Positions 1 to 6,642 of a stretch of DNA of 54,280 nucleotides are shown here, piece by piece. Source of the stretch: Stutzerimonas nosocomialis (GTDB taxonomy: Bacteria > Pseudomonadota > Gammaproteobacteria > Pseudomonadales > Pseudomonadaceae); NCBI RefSeq assembly GCF_005876855.1, contig NZ_QLAE01000033.1, positions 1-54,280 of the forward strand, read 5' to 3'. Made by a program: the position numbers and the translations under genes. The first letter of the stretch is position 1. Each line of letters starts with the position of its first letter. The notes beneath the pieces were generated by a model. That model was not told the DNA's origin and ran no database searches. It saw only the letters and a program-made list of their open reading frames with translations.

Positions 1-29
1 TCTCGACGCGAAAGGGGCGCCGAAAGCCC

Positions 30-62
30 CGGTCAAGACTGGGCATCCCGCCCGCTCCCACA
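30..62 (-). repeat. REP-like element, reverse orientation
   Basis: The stretch reads CGGTCAAGACTGGGCATCCC followed by GCCCGCTCCCACA. This is the reverse complement of the GTGGGAGCGG...GTCTTGACCG repeat seen at 4057-4135, 36569-36603 and 38974-39052. The family resembles Pseudomonas REP sequences. It lies upstream of the first operon. Confidence 0.55.
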
Positions 63-84
63 AATCCTCTCCGCCAGATCTCGT

Positions 85-130
85 CATATCGATATGCATA
101 AAAGATATTTAAATTAATTTTCTTATATCG
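85..130 (+). promoter_or_regulatory. AT-rich promoter region with CATATCGATATG palindrome
   Basis: Positions 85-96 form a perfect 12-bp palindrome, followed by an AT-rich run to about position 130. It is the only AT-rich DNA before the dioxygenase/ABC operon, so it is the likely promoter. No regulator gene is adjacent, and assignment to a sulfur-starvation activator such as CysB or Cbl is only a guess. Confidence 0.4.
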
Positions 131-242
131 CTAGATTGAGGCTCTGCGTACCTGCCGACCAATCGGCGCGCCGCACTTAACGTTGGGCTCGAGCCCTTCC
201 CGAGTGATGCGCCGATTGGCGCTCTTGCATGGAGTTTCTTCT

Positions 243-1136
243 ATGTCGGCATCCGCACTGCCTCGCCTCGGCGCCCATTCCAGCCAGGCCTTCGAGGTGC
301 ATCCCTTCGATGCGCCCCTGGGCGCCGAGATCATCGGTCTCGACCTTTCCCAGCCGCTGGCCGACCCGGACTTCGCCCGCATCCACCAGGCCCATCTGGA
401 TCACGGCGTGCTGGTGTTTCGCGACCAGCGCATCACCCCCGAAGAGCAGATCGCCTTCAGCCGCCGCTTCGGCCCGCTGCAGATCCACGTGCTCAAGCAG
501 TTCCTGCTGGCCGGGCATCCGGAGATCTTCATCATTTCCAACATCGTCGAGAACGGTCAGCCGATCGGCCTGGGCGACGCCGGCAAGTTCTGGCACTCGG
601 ACCTGTCCTACAAGGAGCTGCCCAGCCTGGGCTCGATGCTCCATGCCCAGGAGCTGCCGGAAGAGGGCGGCGATACCCTGTTCGCGCAGCAGCAGCTGGC
701 CTACGAGGCGCTGCCCGCCGCGCTGCGCCAGGCCATCGACGGCAGGCGCGCCGCGCATTCCTACACCGCGCGCTACGCCGACGAGGTCTTCGAAGGCATC
801 CAGCGGCCGCGCCTGACGCCCGCCCAGCTGGCCGAGGTCAAGGCCGTGGTGCACCCGGTGGTGCGCACGCATCCGGAGACCGGACGCAAGGGCCTGTTCG
901 TCAACGAGAACTTCACCACCCACATCCTCGACATCCCGGAAGACGAAAGCCGGCAGATCCTCGCCGAGCTGTTCGCCCACAGCGCCCGCCCGGAGTTCAT
1001 CTACCGCCACACGTGGCAGCCGCACGACATGGTGTTCTGGGACAACCGCGCGCTGATTCACCTGGCCACCGGCTGCCCGCGGCACCTGCGCCGCCGCATG
1101 CACCGCACCACCATCCAGGGCGATGCCCCGTTCTGA
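243..1136 (+). CDS. TauD/TfdA-family Fe(II)/2-oxoglutarate dioxygenase
   Basis: Protein of 297 aa. It carries the iron-binding HxD pair in FWHSD and a distal His in RALIHLATG. The C-terminal RRRMHRTTI fits the 2-oxoglutarate-binding arginine of the family. TauD enzymes hydroxylate the carbon next to a sulfonate, so that sulfite is released. The ATG at 243 is chosen because GGAG at 231-234 sits eight bases upstream; an earlier in-frame GTG at 183 lacks this support. It is the first gene of an operon with a sulfonate/nitrate-type ABC transporter, which supports an alkanesulfonate or related substrate. Other TfdA-like substrates (for example phenoxyacetates or sulfate esters) cannot be excluded. 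Confidence 0.85.
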   Translation: MSASALPRLGAHSSQAFEVHPFDAPLGAEIIGLDLSQPLADPDFARIHQAHLDHGVLVFRDQRITPEEQIAFSRRFGPLQIHVLKQFLLAGHPEIFIISNIVENGQPIGLGDAGKFWHSDLSYKELPSLGSMLHAQELPEEGGDTLFAQQQLAYEALPAALRQAIDGRRAAHSYTARYADEVFEGIQRPRLTPAQLAEVKAVVHPVVRTHPETGRKGLFVNENFTTHILDIPEDESRQILAELFAHSARPEFIYRHTWQPHDMVFWDNRALIHLATGCPRHLRRRMHRTTIQGDAPF

Positions 1137-1175
1137 CCTTCGCCGATCCCGGCAACCCGTACATGGAGTTTCGCG

Positions 1176-2219
1176 ATGTCTCTAGGTGAGCGCTTTTCCC
1201 TGAAGAACCGCCTGGCCCGGCTGGTCGGCGGCCTGGGCCTGTCTTTCGGCCTGCTGGCCGGCGCCCTGGCCACGACCCAGGCCGCCCACGCCGAAGGGCG
1301 TATCCGCATCGCCGAGCAGTTCGGCATCGTCTACCTGCTGCTCAACGTGGTGCGCGACCAGCAGCTGATCGAGAAGCACGGCAAGGCCGAGGGCCTGGAC
1401 ATCACCGTCGACTGGCAGCAGCTGTCCGGCGGCTCGGCGGTGAACGACGCGCTGCTGTCCGGCGCCATCGATATCGCCGGGGCCGGCATCGGCCCGCTGC
1501 TGACCGTCTGGGACCGTACCCAGGGCCGGCAGAACGTCAGGGGCGTCGCCTCGCTGGGCAACTTTCCCTACTACCTGCTGAGCAACGACCCGAACGTCAG
1601 GACCATCGCCGACTTCACCGAGAAGGACCGCATCGCGGTGCCCTCGGTGGGCGTGTCGGTGCAGTCGCGCTTTCTCCAGTACGCCGCCGCCAAACGGTGG
1701 GGCGACGACCAGTTCGACCGCCTGGACAAGTACACCCTGGCGTTGCCGCATCCGGACGCCACCGCCTCGCTGATCTCCGGTGGCACCGAACTGACCGGGC
1801 ATTTCTCCAACCCGCCGTTCCAGAACCAGGCGCTGAAGAACCCCAGCGTCCACGTGGTGCTGGACACCTACGAGCTGCTCGGGCCGAACTCGCCGACCGT
1901 GCTCTACGCCACCGAGAAATTCCGCCGGGACAACCCGAAGACCTACAAGGCCTTCGTCGCCGCGCTGGCCGAGGCGGCCGCCTTCGCCCAGGCCGACAAG
2001 GGCGCGGCGGCCGACACCTACCTCCGCGTGACCGGCGCCAGGATCGGCCGCGACGAGTTGCTGCAGATCATCGACAACGAGCAGTTCCAGTTCACCGTCA
2101 CCCCCACCAACACCTACCCGCTGGCGGACTTCCTCCACCGCGTCGGCGCCATCAAAAAAAGGCCGGCCTCCTGGCAGGACTACTTCTTCGAAGACGCCGC
2201 CATCGGCCAGGGAAGCTGA
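1176..2219 (+). CDS. ABC transporter periplasmic binding protein, SsuA/TauA (NMT1-like) family, copy 1
   Basis: Protein of 347 aa with a signal sequence: basic start, hydrophobic stretch about residues 17-30, likely cleavage after AHA. The mature protein begins EGRIRIAEQFG. The fold is the aliphatic sulfonate/taurine/nitrate binding type, with FGIVYLLLNVV near the mature N terminus and SWQDYFFED at the C terminus. GGAG lies 8-9 bases upstream of the ATG. It is clearly paralogous to the binding protein at 4304-5305, sharing for example LIEKHGKA, LTVWDRT and YATEKF. It is encoded between the dioxygenase and the ATPase, so it should capture the dioxygenase substrate in the periplasm. Confidence 0.88.
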   Translation: MSLGERFSLKNRLARLVGGLGLSFGLLAGALATTQAAHAEGRIRIAEQFGIVYLLLNVVRDQQLIEKHGKAEGLDITVDWQQLSGGSAVNDALLSGAIDIAGAGIGPLLTVWDRTQGRQNVRGVASLGNFPYYLLSNDPNVRTIADFTEKDRIAVPSVGVSVQSRFLQYAAAKRWGDDQFDRLDKYTLALPHPDATASLISGGTELTGHFSNPPFQNQALKNPSVHVVLDTYELLGPNSPTVLYATEKFRRDNPKTYKAFVAALAEAAAFAQADKGAAADTYLRVTGARIGRDELLQIIDNEQFQFTVTPTNTYPLADFLHRVGAIKKRPASWQDYFFEDAAIGQGS

Positions 2220-2224
2220 AATCC

Positions 2225-3103
2225 ATGAATGCCCCTCTGCAAGGCCACACGGCCAGCAACCTGAATAAGACCGCCTTCGACACCGTTCTCGAAGTGGACC
2301 GGGTCAGCCTCGAATACCGCACCCCGCAGCGCGTGGTGCGGGCCACCCACGAGGTCAGCTTCGAGGTCGACCGCGCCGACCGCTTCGTCCTGCTCGGCCC
2401 CTCCGGCTGCGGCAAGTCCACGCTGCTCAAGGCGGTGGCCGGCTTCATCGAGCCGGTCGCCGGCAGCATCCGCCTGGACGGCGCCCAGGTGCGCGAGCCG
2501 GGCCCGGATCGCATCGTGGTGTTCCAGGAATTCGACCAGCTGCCGCCGTGGAAGACGGTCAAGCAGAACGTCATGTTCCCGCTGCTGGCCTCGCGCACCC
2601 TGGGCCGCCGCGAGGCCGGGGAACGCGCGCTGCACTACCTGGAGAAGGTCGGCCTGAGCGCCTTTGCCGACGCCTATCCGCACACCCTGTCCGGCGGCAT
2701 GAAGGCGCGCGTGGCGATCGCCCGCGCGCTGGCCATGCAGCCGAAGATCCTGCTGATGGACGAGCCCTTCGCCGCGCTGGACGCCCTGACCCGGCGCAAG
2801 ATGCAGGAGGAGTTGCTGCAGCTGTGGGACGAGGTGCGCTTCACCCTGTTGTTCGTCACCCATTCGATCGAAGAGGCGCTGGTGGTGGGCAACCGCATCC
2901 TGCTGCTGTCGCCGCACCCCGGGCGGGTGAGGGCGGAGATCGACAGCCACCGGTTCGGCCTGCACAGCCTCGGCGGCCATGACTTCCAGCAGAGCGCCCA
3001 ACGCATCCATCGGCTGTTGTTCGAAACGGCGCCCGGCGAGGCCACGGCGGGTCCGCAGGCGCCACAGATCCCTCTCGCCCAGCCCCAGGAGCGCACGTCA
3101 TGA
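2225..3103 (+). CDS. ABC transporter ATP-binding protein (SsuB/TauB type)
   Basis: Protein of 292 aa. It shows Walker A (GPSGCGKST), Q-loop (VFQEFDQLPPW), the ABC signature (LSGGMKARVAIARAL), Walker B (ILLMDEPFAALD) and the switch His (VTHSIEEA). FQ-x-LPPW is typical of the nitrate/sulfonate/taurine importer ATPases. The ATG at 2225 follows five bases after the binding-protein stop. The last four bases overlap the permease start (ATGA), indicating translational coupling. A C-terminal tail after about residue 260, rich in Pro, Ala and Gln, extends beyond the usual ATPase core. Confidence 0.93.
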   Translation: MNAPLQGHTASNLNKTAFDTVLEVDRVSLEYRTPQRVVRATHEVSFEVDRADRFVLLGPSGCGKSTLLKAVAGFIEPVAGSIRLDGAQVREPGPDRIVVFQEFDQLPPWKTVKQNVMFPLLASRTLGRREAGERALHYLEKVGLSAFADAYPHTLSGGMKARVAIARALAMQPKILLMDEPFAALDALTRRKMQEELLQLWDEVRFTLLFVTHSIEEALVVGNRILLLSPHPGRVRAEIDSHRFGLHSLGGHDFQQSAQRIHRLLFETAPGEATAGPQAPQIPLAQPQERTS

Positions 3104-3951
3104 GCCGCGCCGAATACGAAATCCTCCCCCAGCCGCTGCCCGAGCTCAGGCTCGAGCGCGAGCTGTCGCCGGGCCAGCGCCTCTGGCAGCAGGGCTGGCT
3201 GCGCAAGTCGCTGATCCTGCTCATCCTTGCGCTGATCTGGGAGCTGGCCGCGCGCTACCAGGGCAACGACCTTCTGCTGCCGAGCTTCCTGCAGACGGCC
3301 CACGCCTTCGTCGAGGGCATCGGCAGCGGCGAACTGCTGGAAAAGGTGGCGATCTCGCTGTCGGTGCTGGTCAAGGGCTACCTGATCGGCATCGGCCTGG
3401 CCTTCCTGTTGACCACCCTGGCGGTGTCCACCCAGCTCGGCCGCGACCTCTTGTCCACGCTGACCTCGATGTTCAACCCGCTGCCGGCCATCGCGCTGCT
3501 GCCGCTGGCGCTGTTGTGGTTCGGCCTGGGCGAGAACAGCCTGATCTTCGTGCTGGTGCACTCGGTGCTCTGGGCCCTGGCGCTGAATACCTACGCGGGC
3601 TTTCTGGGCGTCTCCGACACCCTGCGCATGGCCGGGCGCAACTACGGCCTCAAGGGCTTGCGCTTCGTGCTGTTCATCCTGATCCCGGCGGCGCTGCCGT
3701 CGATCCTCGCGGGCCTGAAGATCGGCTGGGCCTTCGCCTGGCGCACGCTGATCGCCGCCGAGCTGGTGTTCGGCGCCTCCAGCGGCAGGGGCGGGCTGGG
3801 CTGGTACATCTTCCAGAACCGCAACGAGCTCTACACCGACAAGGTCTTCGCCGGTCTCGCGGCGGTGATCCTCATCGGCCTGCTGGTGGAAAACCTCATC
3901 TTCGCCAGCGTCGAGCGGGTCACCGTCAAGCGCTGGGGGATGCAGCGATAG
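3100..3951 (+). CDS. ABC transporter permease (SsuC/TauC type)
   Basis: Protein of 283 aa with about six hydrophobic segments, in the BPD_transp_1 family. The first membrane segment is near residues 35-55, and the cytoplasmic coupling (EAA-like) loop is around residues 165-195 (TLRMAGRNYGLKG...LIPAALPSILAGLKIGWAFAW). The start overlaps the ATPase gene by four bases. The TAG stop lies inside a REP palindrome that begins at 3948, so the repeat has become the 3' end of the gene. Confidence 0.92.
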   Translation: MSRAEYEILPQPLPELRLERELSPGQRLWQQGWLRKSLILLILALIWELAARYQGNDLLLPSFLQTAHAFVEGIGSGELLEKVAISLSVLVKGYLIGIGLAFLLTTLAVSTQLGRDLLSTLTSMFNPLPAIALLPLALLWFGLGENSLIFVLVHSVLWALALNTYAGFLGVSDTLRMAGRNYGLKGLRFVLFILIPAALPSILAGLKIGWAFAWRTLIAAELVFGASSGRGGLGWYIFQNRNELYTDKVFAGLAAVILIGLLVENLIFASVERVTVKRWGMQR

Positions 3952-4022
3952 GGTGGATCACGCTTCACCGATCCGCCGTTTTCAACCGGTTGGTGGATGA
4001 AAAGAGCGTCATCCACCCTACG
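3948..4022. repeat. REP palindrome (GTAGGGTGGATC type)
   Basis: An imperfect inverted repeat of about 75 bp runs from GATAGGGTGGATCACGCTTC to GAGCGTCATCCACCCTACG. The same palindrome occurs at 5307-5382 and 5426-5501, with partial copies at 4142-4206 and 5554-5586. It overlaps the permease stop codon and may act as an mRNA-stabilising or attenuating hairpin between permease and the second binding-protein gene. Confidence 0.8.
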
Positions 4023-4056
4023 TGGCCTGGAAGGAGAAACGACAGGCGAAAGTCCC

Positions 4057-4135
4057 CTGGGAGCGGTCTTGACCGCGAAGGGGGCGACGCAAAAGCGCGC
4101 GGTCAAGACGAGGCGTTTTCCGACCGTTCCCACAG
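4057..4135. repeat. Pair of inverted REP elements (GGGAGCGGTCTTGACCGCGAA type)
   Basis: A forward copy at about 4057-4080 faces a reverse copy at about 4097-4135 (GCGCGGTCAAGACGAGGCG... to CGTTCCCACAG), a BIME-like pair. The 350-bp gap 3952-4303 is almost wholly made of such repeats, then a short leader to the next gene. Confidence 0.65.
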
Positions 4136-4141
4136 CCCTCG

Positions 4142-4206
4142 TAGGGTGGATCACGCTTCATCGATCCACCGCTTCAACCGGATTGGCGGAGAAAAAAGCG
4201 TCGACT
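4142..4206. repeat. Degenerate REP palindrome
   Basis: The left arm GTAGGGTGGATCACGCTTCA is intact. The right arm has decayed (GAAAAAAGCGTCGACTCCGCG). Confidence 0.6.
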
Positions 4207-4303
4207 CCGCGTCACGATCCTCCCGACGTCCTGATCTTCCCGCGAACCTAACCACCCAAGGAACCGCCTGGCCCATATGGCCGGGCACAGAGGAGATATA
4301 CCC

Positions 4304-5305
4304 ATGAAAAAATCCCGTCTCGCCGCGGCCCTCGGCCTGCTCGGCGCCCTCACGCTGCCGCTGGCCGCCCAGGCCGAAGGCAGGATCAGCATCGCCCAGC
4401 AGTTCGGCATCGGCTACCTCATCCTGCACGTGGTCAAGGACCAGCAGCTGATCGAGAAGCACGGCAAGGCCCAGGGCCTGGACATCGAGGTGGACTGGCG
4501 CACCATCTCCGGCGCCACGGCGATGAACGAGGCGTTGCTGGCCGGCGCCATTGACGTGGTCTCGGCCGGCGTACCGCCGATGCTCACCGTCTGGGACCGC
4601 ACCCACGGCCGGCAGAACGTCAAGGCGGTGGCCGCGCTCGGCTCGCTGCCCAACTACCTGCTGAGCAACCGCGAGGAGGTCAGGACCCTGCACGACCTCT
4701 CCGACAAGGACCGCATCGCCGTACCGGCCGCCGGCGTCGGCTTCCAGTCGCGCACCCTGCAGATCGAGACCGCGCGGCTGTTCGGCAAGGACGACTTCCA
4801 GCGCTTCGACCGAATCTCCGTCAGCCTGCCGCACCCGGACGCCACGGTCGCGCTGACCAAGGGCGGCTCGGAAATCACCGCGCACTTCTCAAGCCCGCCG
4901 TTCCAGTACCAGGCGCTGGAAAACCCCAGGGTGCACAAGCTGCTCAGCAGCTACGACATCCTCGGCGGCCCGGCCACCTTCAACGTGCTCTACGCCACCG
5001 AGAAATTCCACGACGAGAACCCCAGGACCTACCGCGCCTTCTACGACGCCCTGGCCGAGGCCGAGCGGATCATCAAGGCCGACAAGGCGGCGGCCGCCGA
5101 GGCCTACATCCGCGTGGAGAACTCCAGGCTGCCGCTGGAGTTCGTGCGCACCATCGTCGAGGACCCGGAAATCGACTTCACCATCACGCCGCAGCGCACC
5201 TACGTCTACGCCGAGGAATTGCACGGGCTGGGCGTGCTGAAGAACAAGGCAGGGTCCTGGCAGGACTACTTCTTCGAAGAGGCCCACACCGCACCAGGGA
5301 GCTGA
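4304..5305 (+). CDS. ABC transporter periplasmic binding protein, SsuA/TauA family, copy 2
   Basis: Protein of 333 aa with a signal peptide (MKKSRLAAALGLLGALTLPL, likely cleavage after AQA), then EGRISIAQQFGIGYLI. It aligns over its whole length with the binding protein at 1176-2219 and ends SWQDYFFEEAHTAPGS. The ATG at 4304 is chosen over an upstream in-frame ATG because AGGAG lies eight bases before it. Two binding proteins feeding one permease/ATPase pair would widen substrate range. The 3' end of the gene is repeated twice downstream (see the repeat at 5256-5586). Confidence 0.88.
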   Translation: MKKSRLAAALGLLGALTLPLAAQAEGRISIAQQFGIGYLILHVVKDQQLIEKHGKAQGLDIEVDWRTISGATAMNEALLAGAIDVVSAGVPPMLTVWDRTHGRQNVKAVAALGSLPNYLLSNREEVRTLHDLSDKDRIAVPAAGVGFQSRTLQIETARLFGKDDFQRFDRISVSLPHPDATVALTKGGSEITAHFSSPPFQYQALENPRVHKLLSSYDILGGPATFNVLYATEKFHDENPRTYRAFYDALAEAERIIKADKAAAAEAYIRVENSRLPLEFVRTIVEDPEIDFTITPQRTYVYAEELHGLGVLKNKAGSWQDYFFEEAHTAPGS

Positions 5306-5586
5306 CCGTAGGGTGGATCACGCTTCACCGATCCACCGGTTTTGGCGGATTGGTGGATGAAAAGAGCGTCATCCACCCTACGCAGCTACTTCTTCGAAGA
5401 GGCCCACACCGCACCAGGAGCTGACCGTAGGGTGGATCACGCTTCATCGATCCACCGGCTTTGGTGGATCGGTGGATGAAAGGAGCGTCATCCACCCTAC
5501 GCAGCTGGCAGGACTACTTCTTCGAAGAGGCCCACACCGCGCCGGGAGCTGACCGTAGGGTGGATCACGCTTCATCGATCCACCGC
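5256..5586 (+). repeat. Tandem repeat: gene tail plus REP palindrome, about three units
   Basis: The segment CTACTTCTTCGAAGAGGCCC (the codons for YFFEEA of the upstream gene) starts at about 5266, 5386 and 5514, giving spacings of 120 and 128 bp. Each copy continues through the gene end and GAGCTGACCG into a REP palindrome: complete at 5307-5382 and 5426-5501, truncated at 5554-5586. The third copy retains more of the upstream coding bases (CTGGCAGGACTAC) than the second. Confidence 0.85.
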
Positions 5587-5893
5587 TCCCACGAAGCGCC
5601 TTCACGGCTGGATCACACCCGCCACCGCTCCCACAAGAAGCTCCACCGCGGGTGGGTCACGCTTTACCGGTCCGCCGCTTTCAACGGGGCTGCTGGATCA
5701 AGGCGCCCAGCCCTGCGCTGTCCGGGCATTCCTGCATGCTCGCAGGGCCCCTCGTTTCGAGAATCATCCCCAGCGGTCACGGTCTTAACCCGTGTCGTGC
5801 ACTGCGAGACGACAGCCTGACCACGACGGCCAGGCAGGACAGTTCCGGCAAAGACGCCGACGTCCAACTCACCCGCAAACGAGGAGGACGGGG
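5587..5893. other. Intergenic region with decayed REP fragments
   Basis: Short REP-like pieces are visible, such as GCTCCCAC at 5585-5592 and 5627-5634, and a diverged GGGTGGGTCACGCTTTACCGG near 5650. I see no coding sequence. The last bases carry the ribosome binding site of the ExoD-like gene. Confidence 0.5.
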
Positions 5894-6493
5894 ATGGCCG
5901 ATACCCACGCGCATGAGTTCGATTGCCTGGAGAAGGTGATCGATGAAGTCATTGGTCTCGGCGAGGGGGGATCGGAGGTGTCGGTCGGCGATATCCAGCA
6001 GACGATCGGGGAGCGCAGCTTCGGCCCCTTTCTCTTCGTGCCCGCCATCATCGAAGTCAGTCCGATCGGGGGCATTCCCGGTCTGCCCACGCTGCTGGCC
6101 GCGATCATCGCGCTGTTCGCGCTGCAATTGCTGTTCGGGCGCCGTCACCTGTGGATGCCCGGTTTTCTTGCCCGTCGCTCGGTGAAGGGGCAGAAGCTCG
6201 AAAAAGGCCTGAACAAGGTTCGCCCGCTGGTGCGCTGGCTGGACAAGGTCAGCCGTCACCGACTGCCCTGGGCCACTCGCGGTGTGTTTCTGCGGGTCAT
6301 CGCGGTGCTCTGCGTGCTGCTGACCTTGTCGGTGCCGCCGCTGGAACTGGTGCCGTTCGCCAGTACCGCCCCGTTTTCGGCGATCTGCCTGTTCGGCCTT
6401 GGCCTCACGACGCGGGACGGCGCGGCGATCGTGCTGGGCATGGTGGTGACGGTCGGTGCCTTCGTGCTCCTGGGCATGGGGTTGACCGGTTGA
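5894..6493 (+). CDS. ExoD-family membrane protein (exopolysaccharide synthesis, ExoD)
   Basis: Protein of 199 aa. It has an N-terminal soluble part with VSVGDIQQTIGERSFGPFLFVPA, typical of ExoD proteins, a PIGGIPGLPT loop, and about four hydrophobic segments. GAGGAGG at 5881-5887 sets the start. ExoD was linked to exopolysaccharide production and alkali tolerance in Sinorhizobium; its biochemical role is unclear. It stands alone between the REP region and a convergent operon. Confidence 0.82.
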   Translation: MADTHAHEFDCLEKVIDEVIGLGEGGSEVSVGDIQQTIGERSFGPFLFVPAIIEVSPIGGIPGLPTLLAAIIALFALQLLFGRRHLWMPGFLARRSVKGQKLEKGLNKVRPLVRWLDKVSRHRLPWATRGVFLRVIAVLCVLLTLSVPPLELVPFASTAPFSAICLFGLGLTTRDGAAIVLGMVVTVGAFVLLGMGLTG

Positions 6494-6513
6494 GAGGGGG
6501 CGCAGATGGCTAT

Positions 6514-6609
6514 TGGCGCCTCGCCGCGATGATCGCCACCGCGAGCGTCGTGATGTTCGGCCCGATGTCGCTGGAATTCGGGGAGGCGCGCCCGACGCGC
6601 CCCTTGTGA
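6514..6609 (+). pseudogene. Possible remnant of a small membrane-protein gene
   Basis: One frame reads YWRLAAMIATASVVMFG, which resembles the first transmembrane helix of small membrane proteins that start with a similar MIATSTVVMFG segment. The frame lacks a credible start and stops after about 30 codons. It may be a fragment of a deleted gene; this is a weak call. Confidence 0.25.
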
Positions 6610-6642
6610 GCGCTGCCGACGGGGCGTCGCCCACCCCCTGCT

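Noticed and set aside
4291-4306. AGGAGATATACCCATG resembles the T7 gene 10/pET ribosome binding site, with a CATATG nearby
   Set aside because: The match is short, the surrounding DNA is ordinary Pseudomonas-like sequence continuous with REP elements, and no other vector sequence is present. Treated as coincidence.
5461-5820. Open frame repeating the SWQDYFFEEAHTAPG peptide after the binding-protein gene
   Set aside because: It consists of the duplicated gene tail and REP DNA, with no start signal. Recorded as a repeat instead.
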